From positions 28,498 to 62,827 of the forward strand of contig NZ_RAUX01000028.1 in assembly GCF_013464485.1 (NCBI RefSeq): DNA of 34,330 nucleotides, given 5' to 3'. The translations under genes were made by a program, and so were the position numbers. Under the pieces are notes generated by a model, which was given only the letters and a program-made list of their open reading frames with translations, was not told the DNA's origin and did not search any database. Origin of the DNA: Stenotrophomonas maltophilia. GTDB taxonomy: Bacteria > Pseudomonadota > Gammaproteobacteria > Xanthomonadales > Xanthomonadaceae. Below, in pieces: positions 16,965 through 24,351 of this stretch (the first letter of the stretch is position 1; every line of letters starts with the position of its first letter).

Positions 16965-18639
16965 CGGCGAAGACCACCTTGCCGCTGGCATGCACACCGT
17001 GGCTGGAGGTGTAGCGGAAGGCCAGCACATTGCGTGTGGCATCCCAGTCCAACTGCAGGGTCAGCTCATCGCCCGGGCGGGCCACATGCTGGAACTTCAC
17101 CGCATCCATGCGCAGGAATCCGGCCGGCATCCTGAACACCTGGCGGCCAAAACGCACGGCCCAGTCCAGCTGCGCCACGCCGGGCAGGATCGCCGCCTGC
17201 GGGAAGTGGCCCTGGAACGGCCGCAGCGCCGGGTCCAGGGTCATGCGCAGCGTGGCGCTGTCCGCGCTGCGCTGGTCCCACACCGGTTCGGGCATCAATG
17301 GCTGGAACAGCGCTGCCAGGGCGGCCTGGGTCACCTTGCCCTGCGCGTTGATCGGCAAGGCCTGAACCAGGCGCCAGCGGCGCGGCCGGGTAACCGCGTC
17401 GTGGGCAGAGGCCAGGCGCGCGCCCAGGCGCTGGCCGAGCGCGCGGCGCGCCGCATCGCCACCGTCCAGCAGCGCGCGGTCGGCCGGCACCACCACCGCC
17501 GCCAGCTGCTCGCGCTGGCCCTGCAGCACCAGCACGCGCACGTCATCCACCTCGGCGTCTTCGCGCAGCGCGCGTTCCAGCGCATCCAGCGAAACGCGGC
17601 GCTCTTCGATCTTGACGATGCGGTCGGCACGGCCCAGCAGGCGGAAGCGGCCATCGGCCAGCGCTTCCACGCGATCCTGGGTGCGCCACCAGTCGAGGGT
17701 TTCGAGATGCGCCGAGGCGACGGCCAGGCAGCCGTCCTCGATGCGCCACTGCACGCCCGGCAGCGGCTGCCACGGCGGCAGATCGGTGTCCCAGCGGCGC
17801 CAGGCGATACCACCGGTCTCGCTGCTGCCGTAAACCTCGGTCGGTGCCACGCCCAGCCACTGCCGCACCTGCCGCGCCGCTTCTTCCGGCAGTGGGCCAC
17901 CGGAGGAGAACACCGCGCGCAGGCGGCCATGCAGGCTGGCCCAGTCGAGCTGTTCGGGCAGGCGCTTGAGGTGGGCCGGGGTCGCCACCAGCACCGTATC
18001 GGTGGCGGCCAGCGCGCCCACCAGGTCTTCGTGGAAGAACCGGCGCGGATGGATCAGGCGGCCGGCGGCCAGCGGCCACAGCACGCGGAACAGCAGGCCG
18101 TAGATGTGCTGGTGGGACACCGTGCCGTGCACCTGCACGCCTTCCAGCTGCGCGCCGAACGCGGCCTGCAGCGCATCCACCTCGCGCGCCAGCTGGTCCA
18201 TGCGTTTGCTGATCGCGCTCGGCTGGCCGGTACTGCCGGAGGTGAACACGCACAGCTCGCAGGCGCGCTCGTCCAGCACCTGCAGTTCGTAGTCCGGTGC
18301 AGCGTCCAGCGCCACCAGCGGCCGGTGGTCGGCGGAAACATCGCCGGCGAAACCGCTCACCTGTGGCTGCAGCGCCTGCAGCGTGGCCGGCAGGTTGTCG
18401 GCGGCCAGGAACACCCGCTTGCCGGCATGCCAGGCACCGAACAACGCAGCGGCAAAGGCCACGGCATCTTCGAAGTACAGGGCCCAGTCACGGCCTTCGG
18501 CGGCCCCAAATGCGGCGCGCCAGGCCAGCACGCGCTGGCGGAAGCGGGCGTGGTCGATCACCTCGCCATCGCAGACGCCAACGCTGCGCTGCGGCCGCGC
18601 CTCCACCAGCAGCCGGTCCAGGGCAATCCACTCAGCCAT
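16954..18639 (-). CDS. AMP-dependent acyl ligase fused to a hot-dog dehydratase domain
   Basis: A 561-residue two-domain protein. Residues 1 to about 445 are an ANL-superfamily ligase: TSGSTGQPSAISK at 133-145 (ATP-binding loop), VYGSSETGGIA near 269-279, GRADRIVKIEERRVS hinge near 336-350 and the catalytic lysine K435 in NAQGKV. From about 455 to the end is a FabZ/ApeI-like hot-dog domain with F-x-GHFPQAAILPGVAQLDW around 476-493 (H478). The ligase half should activate the aromatic starter acid for loading on an ACP; the second half should dehydrate 3-hydroxyacyl-ACPs. It overlaps the membrane-protein gene by 8 bp and the glycosyltransferase by 11 bp. Starter identity is not shown by sequence. 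Confidence 0.9.
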   Translation of the reverse strand: MAEWIALDRLLVEARPQRSVGVCDGEVIDHARFRQRVLAWRAAFGAAEGRDWALYFEDAVAFAAALFGAWHAGKRVFLAADNLPATLQALQPQVSGFAGDVSADHRPLVALDAAPDYELQVLDERACELCVFTSGSTGQPSAISKRMDQLAREVDALQAAFGAQLEGVQVHGTVSHQHIYGLLFRVLWPLAAGRLIHPRRFFHEDLVGALAATDTVLVATPAHLKRLPEQLDWASLHGRLRAVFSSGGPLPEEAARQVRQWLGVAPTEVYGSSETGGIAWRRWDTDLPPWQPLPGVQWRIEDGCLAVASAHLETLDWWRTQDRVEALADGRFRLLGRADRIVKIEERRVSLDALERALREDAEVDDVRVLVLQGQREQLAAVVVPADRALLDGGDAARRALGQRLGARLASAHDAVTRPRRWRLVQALPINAQGKVTQAALAALFQPLMPEPVWDQRSADSATLRMTLDPALRPFQGHFPQAAILPGVAQLDWAVRFGRQVFRMPAGFLRMDAVKFQHVARPGDELTLQLDWDATRNVLAFRYTSSHGVHASGKVVFADAD

Positions 18640-19183
18640 GCGCGTGCGCCGCCTTCACCCGCCGCCGCACCAGCCACTCACCTGCGAACAACACGCCCAT
18701 CATCACGTACGCCAACAATCCGTTGTAGAGCATCCAGACCCGGTCCGACGCGTACAGCGCGGTCAGCAGGGCCAGGCTGCCGTTGAGAACGAAGAAGCCG
18801 CACCACACCTGGGTGACGCGGCGGGTATAGGCCACCGCGAACGGGGGCAGGTCCGGTTCCTGCAGCCGTGCCAGGCGTTCCACCAGCGGCGGGCCGAAAC
18901 GCAGGCTGGTGCCGAACACCGCCAGCATCACCGCGTTGACCAACGCCGGGTACAGCTTCAGCGGCAGGGCCTGGTTGAGCACGGTGGCCAGCACCGCCAG
19001 CAGGCCGGTGCCCGCGGCCGCGGCCCACCACAGCGGCTGACGCGTACTCAGCGCGCGCAGCAGGGCCAGGGTGAACAGCAGCAGCGACAGCCAGCGTGGC
19101 TCGAAGCGGCCCATGGCCAGGTACACCAGCACCGGGTAGGCCAGCGAAATCGCAGCCACCACGACCGTGCGTGCGCGTGCCAT
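18632..19183 (-). CDS. COG4648-like inner-membrane protein of the aryl polyene cluster
   Basis: A 183-residue polytopic membrane protein with about six hydrophobic helices spread over residues 5-165 and a basic C-terminal tail (VRRRVKAAHAHG). Proteins of this type sit next to the ACP and AMP-ligase genes in aryl polyene loci; their role is not known. ATG 19183 is used because the sequence upstream in frame (to 19306) is not membrane-like and overlaps the ACP gene. It is 22 bp after the ACP stop and overlaps the ligase start by 8 bp. Confidence 0.82.
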   Translation of the reverse strand: MARARTVVVAAISLAYPVLVYLAMGRFEPRWLSLLLFTLALLRALSTRQPLWWAAAAGTGLLAVLATVLNQALPLKLYPALVNAVMLAVFGTSLRFGPPLVERLARLQEPDLPPFAVAYTRRVTQVWCGFFVLNGSLALLTALYASDRVWMLYNGLLAYVMMGVLFAGEWLVRRRVKAAHAHG

Positions 19184-19205
19184 GGTGGAGCCGCCAGCGC
19201 TGCGG

Positions 19206-19463
19206 TCAGGCGGCTGCCTGATCCGGCAGCAGCCTGTGCACGACATCGACGATGTCCTGCACGGTGCGCACGGCCTTGAAGGCCTCCGGCTGCAGGTTGC
19301 GGCCAAGCAGCGGCTTGAGCTGGACGATCAGGTCCACCGCATCGATGCTGTCGATGTCCAGGTCGTCATACAGGCGCGCCTCAGGTGTGATGCGGGCGGT
19401 TTCGATCTCGAAGCTGTCGGTCAGGATGCTGACGATGCGTTCGAACAGTTCATTCTTGGTCAT
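19206..19463 (-). CDS. acyl carrier protein (second copy)
   Basis: An 85-residue acidic acyl carrier protein with the phosphopantetheine attachment motif DIDSIDAVDL; S39 is the modified serine. It likely carries the growing polyene, with the other ACP just upstream. ATG 19463 is chosen, 17 nt after the first ACP stop; an in-frame GTG at 19478, five codons upstream, is a possible alternative that would leave only 2 nt between the genes. No phosphopantetheinyl transferase is in this window, so one elsewhere must prime it. Confidence 0.92.
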   Translation of the reverse strand: MTKNELFERIVSILTDSFEIETARITPEARLYDDLDIDSIDAVDLIVQLKPLLGRNLQPEAFKAVRTVQDIVDVVHRLLPDQAAA

Positions 19464-19480
19464 GGCAATTCCGGGCACCG

Positions 19481-19738
19481 TTACGACTGGCGGGCGGCGA
19501 CGAACTCGCCGAGCGCACGCACGCTGGAGAAATGGCGACGGGTTTCTTCCGAATCGGCCGAGAGGCTGACACCGTACTTCTTCTGGAGCGCCAGTCCCAG
19601 CTCCAGCGCGTCGATCGAATCCAGGCCAAGGCCCTCGACGAACAGCGGCGCGGTCGGATCGATGTCCTCCGGCGTGATGTCCTCCAGCGAAAGGGAGGAA
19701 ATGATCAATTCCTTGATCTCGTGCTCAAGTGCTTGCAC
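19481..19738 (-). CDS. acyl carrier protein (first copy, GTG start)
   Basis: An 85-residue acyl carrier protein with LGLDSIDALEL; S41 takes the phosphopantetheine arm. No ATG fits; the GTG at 19738 gives a typical ACP N terminus and has GGAG about 8 nt upstream. It lies 14 bp inside the end of the PlsC-like gene, so translation is probably coupled. Two different ACPs in tandem are usual in aryl polyene loci, perhaps one for starter loading and one for elongation. Confidence 0.9.
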   Translation of the reverse strand: MQALEHEIKELIISSLSLEDITPEDIDPTAPLFVEGLGLDSIDALELGLALQKKYGVSLSADSEETRRHFSSVRALGEFVAARQS

Positions 19739-20522
19739 GGTTCGGATCTCCAGACAGGTCGAAATAACGAGAAAGGTGCTCGGTGACGCGACGTGCCGCC
19801 AAGGCATCCCCCCTGGGCGAGTCGTCATCGGCCAGGAAGGGCGCGATCGGGATATCTTCGCCGATCTGCAGCCGAACGTGAAAGCGACGTGACGGGACAC
19901 GATACCACTTCTGCCCCTTGGTCAACGTTGGCGGGGTGCAGGTGATCCGCACCGGAGTGATGTCAAGGCAGCCCCGGACGGCAATGTTGGCGGCCCCGCG
20001 CTGCAGCCGCGGCGGCTGTCCGGGCACGCTGCGGGTGCCTTCCGGGAAGATCACCAGGGTGCCGCCGGCCTGTACCGCGGCTACGCAGTCGTCCACCAGA
20101 CCAGCGCCATCATCGTTGGAGATGTAGCCGGCCGCCCGTACCGGACCACGCATGAACGGGTTGCAGGCCACGGCCCGCTTGACCACACAATCGGCGTTGG
20201 GCAGCAACGAAATCAGGCAGACCACGTCGATCAGGGTCGGGTGATTGGCCAGAACCAGCAAACCGTCGCGCTGCAGGCGTTCCCGGCCTTCGATCTGCAG
20301 GGTCATCACTCCGAGCCGGCACATCAGCCGGACATGGCTGGCAAAAGCGGCCTGGACCACGCGCCGGGCGCGCCGGCGACGGGCCACCGGGTCCTGCATC
20401 AGCAGCAGTACCGGCATCACCAGGACGCCGAGCAGCAACCCGCCGAGGCCAAACGCAGCAAAGCTCAGGCCGGTGCCGAACACCCGCCAGGCGTGATCGA
20501 GGCGGCGCAGCAACTCACTCAC
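19725..20522 (-). CDS. PlsC-like acyltransferase (1-acylglycerol-3-phosphate acyltransferase family)
   Basis: A 265-residue protein with an N-terminal hydrophobic anchor (about 17-43) and PlsC-family motifs: NHPTLID (93-99, catalytic H94 and D99) and FPEGTRS (159-165). The family acylates lysophosphatidic acid and related acceptors. Within this operon it probably esterifies the polyene to a lipid or glycerol-phosphate-like acceptor. The start is GTG 20522, overlapping the chain-length-factor-like gene by 8 bp. It is distinct from the LpxL-type enzyme further down the operon, so two acyl transfers are likely. Confidence 0.9.
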   Translation of the reverse strand: MSELLRRLDHAWRVFGTGLSFAAFGLGGLLLGVLVMPVLLLMQDPVARRRRARRVVQAAFASHVRLMCRLGVMTLQIEGRERLQRDGLLVLANHPTLIDVVCLISLLPNADCVVKRAVACNPFMRGPVRAAGYISNDDGAGLVDDCVAAVQAGGTLVIFPEGTRSVPGQPPRLQRGAANIAVRGCLDITPVRITCTPPTLTKGQKWYRVPSRRFHVRLQIGEDIPIAPFLADDDSPRGDALAARRVTEHLSRYFDLSGDPNRAST

Positions 20523-21258
20523 GGCGGCCCCAGCGCCAGCGCTGGCCGTGGGCCACGTGCTCCAGCGCCGGCGCGCCGGACAACAGGAAGCGGTGCAGGT
20601 TCAGCGCATGGGGCAGCAGGCCCGGCGCAGAAGCAGCCTGTTCTTCGGCCGGCTGCCACTGCAGAGAAAGAGTCGGGTGGCCTGCGGCGGGCGCGGCCAG
20701 CCGCCAGCACCACGCAAAGAACGGGTCGGGTTCGTCTGCGAACGTCGTGTAAATCTCAGGAAGCGGGGATTCGTAGACCACCACCCGCACCTCGCGGGCG
20801 CCATCGGCCAGCAGGCCGACGGCCTCCAGGCACGCAGCTTCGACCGTGGCTTGGCCGGCAGCCAACGCCAGGTAATTACCGCGATGGCCGCGGGCGATGG
20901 AGTACAGCGCGGCGATCGCGTTATGCACCGACAGGCCAAATCCGGTCGGCGACAACGGCTGATCGGCCACCAGCGCGCCCAGCAGGTCCATCGAGCGGGC
21001 GACGTCACCATGGCGGCTGGCGAACACCAGCGGCACGTCGCTGTCGGCGCCCTGCCCGTCCTCGCTCCAGCACGCGGCCTGGATCGCCATGCGGCCCAAG
21101 CGCTCGATGCGACGGCGTTGCATTGCCGGAACCTCCGCCAGTGCCGGCGTATCCCCGCCATGCGGCAGGTAGGGCGCATCGGCCCAGCCCAGCCACTGGC
21201 TGCGCTCGCTCAGGCCGGGCGCCCACGCGGCCCAGTCGACGATGGAGAATTCGATCAT
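20515..21258 (-). CDS. beta-ketoacyl synthase-like chain-length factor (ApeC-like), first gene of the operon
   Basis: A 247-residue protein resembling the short 'ketoacyl-synt_2' proteins of aryl polyene loci: SIVDWAAWAPGL start, LVFASRHGDVARS, then FGLSVHNAIAALYSIARG, which occupies the place of a ketosynthase active site. No nucleophilic Cys in a ketosynthase context is seen, so it is probably an inactive partner that sets chain length, pairing with one of the two full ketosynthases. It uses ATG 21258 with no clear Shine-Dalgarno, and is the first gene of the 18-gene operon. Confidence 0.85.
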   Translation of the reverse strand: MIEFSIVDWAAWAPGLSERSQWLGWADAPYLPHGGDTPALAEVPAMQRRRIERLGRMAIQAACWSEDGQGADSDVPLVFASRHGDVARSMDLLGALVADQPLSPTGFGLSVHNAIAALYSIARGHRGNYLALAAGQATVEAACLEAVGLLADGAREVRVVVYESPLPEIYTTFADEPDPFFAWCWRLAAPAAGHPTLSLQWQPAEEQAASAPGLLPHALNLHRFLLSGAPALEHVAHGQRWRWGRRE

Positions 21259-21475
21259 TTAGCGTTGGTGTTTCAATGGGAGACCGATAGGCACGAGCCA
21301 TTACGGCGACGCGCGGCGGCCCCCCATTCCTGCAGCCGTGCGTCCGTCCAGGACGTCGCCGGCTGCCCCCCTGGCCGCCGGAAAGGAGCGCACGCTAGCA
21401 CGTCCCGCGCAGGGTGTGCAGGTTTCACATTCCCCAACGCGGGCCCCGGCAACAGCCGGCCCCGATGTCAATCGA
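21259..21475 (-). promoter_or_regulatory. upstream region of the aryl polyene operon and tail of cydB
   Basis: This 217-bp gap must contain the promoter of the long operon starting at 21258. I cannot point to a convincing -35/-10 pair or a named operator. Near the cydB stop, the arms CCGGC (21446-21450) and GCCGG (21455-21459) form a hairpin with outer GGGC/GCCC pairing and a bulge, a possible end of the cydAB transcript without a T-run. Confidence 0.4.
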
Positions 21476-22489
21476 TCAGTGGTAACCGGTGTCGGCGTGC
21501 ACCTTGCCGCGGAATACCCGGTAGGACCAGGCTGTATAGCCGAGGATGACCGGCAACAGAATGACCAGCCCGACCAGCGTGAAGCCCAGCGAAGACGCCG
21601 GCGCCGCCGCCTGCCACAGGGTCATCGACGGTGGCAGCAGATAAGGCCACATGCCCAGCACCAGGCCGAGGAAGCCGAGCACGAACAGGGCCAGGCTGAG
21701 CAGGAACGGCGGCAGGTCACGGCGCGGGTGGGTGGCACTACGCCACAGCGCGGCGGCTACCGCCAGGGTCAGCAGCGGCACCGGCGACAGCCACCAGAAG
21801 TTGCCGTCGCTGAACCAGCGATCCATCAACCGCGAATCGAGGAACGGCAGCCAGCTGCTGACCAGGCCCATCGCCGCGATCACCGCCACCACCAGCGGCC
21901 GGGTCATCTGCCGCGCCAGCGCCTGCACGCGCCCTTCGGTCTTCAGGATCAGCCAGGTGCTGCCCAGCAGCGCGTAGCCGGCCACCAGCGCGGCGCCGGT
22001 CAGCATCGCGAACGGGCTGAACCAGGCGAACGGCCCGCCCTGATAGACACCGTCCACCAGCGGGATGCCTTGCACCAGGGTGCCGAGGATCACGCCCTGG
22101 GCGAAGGTCGCCAGCAGCGAACCGAGGCCGAACGCCACGCTCCACAGCCCTCGCGAACGATGCGCCTTGAAGCGAAACTCGAACGCCACGCCGCGGAACA
22201 CCAGCGCCACCACCAGCAGCAGCACCGGCAGGTACAGCGCAGACAGCAGCACCGCATACGCCTTCGGGAACGCCGCCAGCAGGCCGGCGCCGCCCAGCAC
22301 CAGCCAGGTCTCGTTGCCGTCCCAGATCGGCGCGGCGGTGTTCATCATCAGGTCCAGCTGGTCCTCGTCCTCGGCGAACGGGGCGAGGATGCCGATGCCG
22401 AGCACGAAGCCGTCCAGCACCACGTACATCAGCACGCCGAAGCCGATCACCGCGAACCATGCCACCGGCAGCCAGGTCATCAGGTCCAT
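21476..22489 (-). CDS. cydB: cytochrome bd-type quinol oxidase subunit II (CydB/CioB)
   Basis: A 337-residue integral membrane protein of the CydB family, with about eight or nine helices. The N terminus (MDLMTWLPVAWFAVIGFG) and WDGNETWLVLGG near residue 57 are family signatures, and LDGFVLGIGILAPF lies at about 25-38. Subunit II supports the haem-bearing subunit I in reducing O2 with quinol electrons. ATG 22489 is one base after the cydA stop, so the two are an operon and translationally coupled. Length is normal for CioB-like subunits. No CydX-like short gene was seen downstream. Confidence 0.95.
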   Translation of the reverse strand: MDLMTWLPVAWFAVIGFGVLMYVVLDGFVLGIGILAPFAEDEDQLDLMMNTAAPIWDGNETWLVLGGAGLLAAFPKAYAVLLSALYLPVLLLVVALVFRGVAFEFRFKAHRSRGLWSVAFGLGSLLATFAQGVILGTLVQGIPLVDGVYQGGPFAWFSPFAMLTGAALVAGYALLGSTWLILKTEGRVQALARQMTRPLVVAVIAAMGLVSSWLPFLDSRLMDRWFSDGNFWWLSPVPLLTLAVAAALWRSATHPRRDLPPFLLSLALFVLGFLGLVLGMWPYLLPPSMTLWQAAAPASSLGFTLVGLVILLPVILGYTAWSYRVFRGKVHADTGYH

Positions 22490-22490
22490 G

Positions 22491-23888
22491 TCAGCGCTCC
22501 TCCAGCGGTTCGTCGGCCGCCGACAGCGGGCGCGCGGGGGTGTGGCTGCCGTGGTCCAGCGATGGTCCTTCTGCATACGGCTGCGGTCCATGGCGCAGGA
22601 TCTTCACCAGGTACCAGATGCCCCAGCCGAACACGAACGCGTAGCCGACCACGTAGACACCCAGCGACAGCGCGGTCATCCATGCACTCTGCGGGCCGAC
22701 CGCATCAGCGGTGCGCAGCACGCCATGTACCACCCACGGCTGGCGGCCCATCTCGGTGACAAACCAACCCGACAGCAGCGCGATGAAGCCGCTGGGCAGC
22801 ATCCAGTTCCAACCGCGCAGCAGCCACGGTGAATCCAGCAGCTTCTTCCGCCACAGCTGGAAAGCCGACACCCAGGCCAGCAGCAGCATCAGCGTGCCCA
22901 GCCCGACCATGATGCGGAAGGCGAAGAACACCGGCGTCACCGGCGGCCGCTCGCTGGCCGGAACCGAGGTAAGCGGATCGAAGGTGCCGTCCAGCGAATG
23001 GGTGAGGATCACGCTGCCCAGCTTCGGGATGGCCACTTCGAAATCGTTGCGCTCTTCCTTCTCGTTCGGCAGCGCGAACACCACCAGCGGTACGCCCTCG
23101 CCTTCCTTGGTTTCATGCCAATGCGCCTCCATCGCCGCGATCTTCATCGGCTGATGCTTGAGCGTGTTCAGGCCATGCATGTCGCCGACGAAGATCTGTA
23201 CCGGCACGGTCAGTGCGGCGAACGCCACCGCCGCGATCAGCATGCGTCGGCCCGCTTCCACATGCGTTCCCTTGCGCAGGTACCACGCACCTACGCCACC
23301 GATCACGAAACAGGTGGTGATGAACGAGCCCAGCGCCATGTGCGCCAGCCGGTACGGGAACGAGGGGTTGAACACCACCTGCCACCAGTCCACCGGATGC
23401 ACGATGCCGTTGACCATCTCGTAGCCGGCCGGCGTGTGCAGCCAGCTGTTGGACGACAGGATCCAGAACGTGGAGAACAGCGTGCCCAGCGCCACCATGC
23501 AGGTGGACAGGAAATGCAGGCGCGGCGAGACCCGCCCCCAACCGAACATCATCACACCAAGGAAGCTGGCTTCCAGGAAGAACGCGGTCAGCACTTCGTA
23601 GGTCAGCAGCGGGCCGATGACCGTGCCGGCCACTTCGCTCAGCCGCGGCCAGTTGGTACCGAACTGGAAGGCCATGACGATGCCGCTGACCACGCCCATG
23701 CCGAACGACACCGCGAAGATCTTCTGCCAGAAGAAATACAGTTCGCGCCACACGGGCAACTTCGTGCGCAGCCAGCGCCATTCGATGAAGGCCAGCCAGC
23801 TGGCCGTGCCGATGGTGAAGGCGGGGAACAGCACGTGGAAACTGATGACGAATCCGAACTGGATCCGGGACAACAACAACGCGTCCAA
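22491..23888 (-). CDS. cydA: cytochrome bd-type quinol oxidase subunit I (CydA/CioA), TTG start
   Basis: A 465-residue membrane protein. Haem ligands can be picked out as H18, H183 and M380, and the quinol-binding GD-x-HG...QPMKIAAMEA segment carries K249 and E254. The Q-loop is short and the length is below the roughly 520 residues of E. coli CydA, which is the pattern of cyanide-insensitive (CIO) oxidases. The start is TTG 23888: no ATG or GTG lies suitably near, and AGGAGG sits 6 nt upstream; translation from this codon gives DALLLSRIQFGFVISFH, the expected N terminus. It is the first gene of the cydAB pair and terminates one base before cydB. A low start-codon strength may limit expression. 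Confidence 0.94.
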   Translation of the reverse strand: MDALLLSRIQFGFVISFHVLFPAFTIGTASWLAFIEWRWLRTKLPVWRELYFFWQKIFAVSFGMGVVSGIVMAFQFGTNWPRLSEVAGTVIGPLLTYEVLTAFFLEASFLGVMMFGWGRVSPRLHFLSTCMVALGTLFSTFWILSSNSWLHTPAGYEMVNGIVHPVDWWQVVFNPSFPYRLAHMALGSFITTCFVIGGVGAWYLRKGTHVEAGRRMLIAAVAFAALTVPVQIFVGDMHGLNTLKHQPMKIAAMEAHWHETKEGEGVPLVVFALPNEKEERNDFEVAIPKLGSVILTHSLDGTFDPLTSVPASERPPVTPVFFAFRIMVGLGTLMLLLAWVSAFQLWRKKLLDSPWLLRGWNWMLPSGFIALLSGWFVTEMGRQPWVVHGVLRTADAVGPQSAWMTALSLGVYVVGYAFVFGWGIWYLVKILRHGPQPYAEGPSLDHGSHTPARPLSAADEPLEER

Positions 23889-24039
23889 GGGACGCCTCCT
23901 GCCTGCGACCGGTGGGATACCGGACCACTTTAGGAGTATTTCGTTAAGCCGGGATGCGACCGGGTGACGCGCTGCTTCACTTTGTCGCAGGCGAGAAGGC
24001 CTGCCAGGCATGGCCCAGCACTACGAATTAACCACTTTG

Positions 24040-24098
24040 GTAGCTGCCAACCTTGGTTGGCACACACGCCCAAACGCCGACCAAGGTCGGCATCTACC
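24040..24098. repeat. SMAG tail-to-tail dimer between cydA and the sigma-factor operon
   Basis: Two GTAG-headed palindromes in opposite orientation, with GTAG at the outer ends. Left copy (plus): GTAG 24040-24043, then TGCCAACC and GGTTGGCA arms (24045-24062) with a TT loop. Right copy (minus): GTAG complement CTAC at 24094-24097, preceded by GCCGACC / GGTCGGC arms (24076-24091) with an AA loop. The arms differ between copies, but layout and heads match SMAG elements. It lies just past the end of the gene at 24136 and well upstream of cydA. Confidence 0.88.
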
Positions 24099-24135
24099 AA
24101 CAGCGACTAGAGCAGCCCACCGCCCGGAGGGCGCC

Positions 24136-24351
24136 TCAGTTCCAGAAGTACCAGACAGCTGCCGCCACCAACGCACCCAACAACACCACCTGCACCACCA
24201 CATAGCCCACACCGCTGTCGCGCGACTCAGCGATAATGCGCTTCTGCAGCGCCTCGCTCACATCAGGCGTTTCTTCCTGCCGCGCCTGCTCATGCAACGC
24301 CTGGGCCAGCGCGCGCTCGTCCGCATCGCGGGAGTCGGTCGGTGGGTTCAC
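24136..24351 (-). CDS. 71-residue single-pass membrane protein, candidate mini anti-sigma factor
   Basis: A short protein: about 48 hydrophilic, charged residues then one hydrophobic helix (VGYVVVQVVLLGALVAAAVWYF, about residues 48-69, split here for reading as VGYVVVQVV and LLGALVAAAVWYF). The N-terminal part should be cytoplasmic. The start is GTG 24351, overlapping the sigma-factor stop as GTGA, so it is co-translated with the sigma factor. Genes so coupled to ECF sigma factors often encode membrane anti-sigma factors, but this one is smaller than usual, has no HxxxCxxC zinc motif, and I recognise no family. Role is inferred from position only. Confidence 0.7.
   Translation of the reverse strand: MNPPTDSRDADERALAQALHEQARQEETPDVSEALQKRIIAESRDSGVGYVVVQVVLLGALVAAAVWYFWN

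Noticed and set aside
15443-18786. Further long plus-strand frames across the pigment operon
   Set aside because: All are shadows of well-supported minus-strand enzymes; third-position GC bias keeps the opposite strand free of stops.
23889-24039. An FNR/Anr-type site upstream of cydA
   Set aside because: I looked for TTGAT-N4-ATCAA and found no convincing match by eye.
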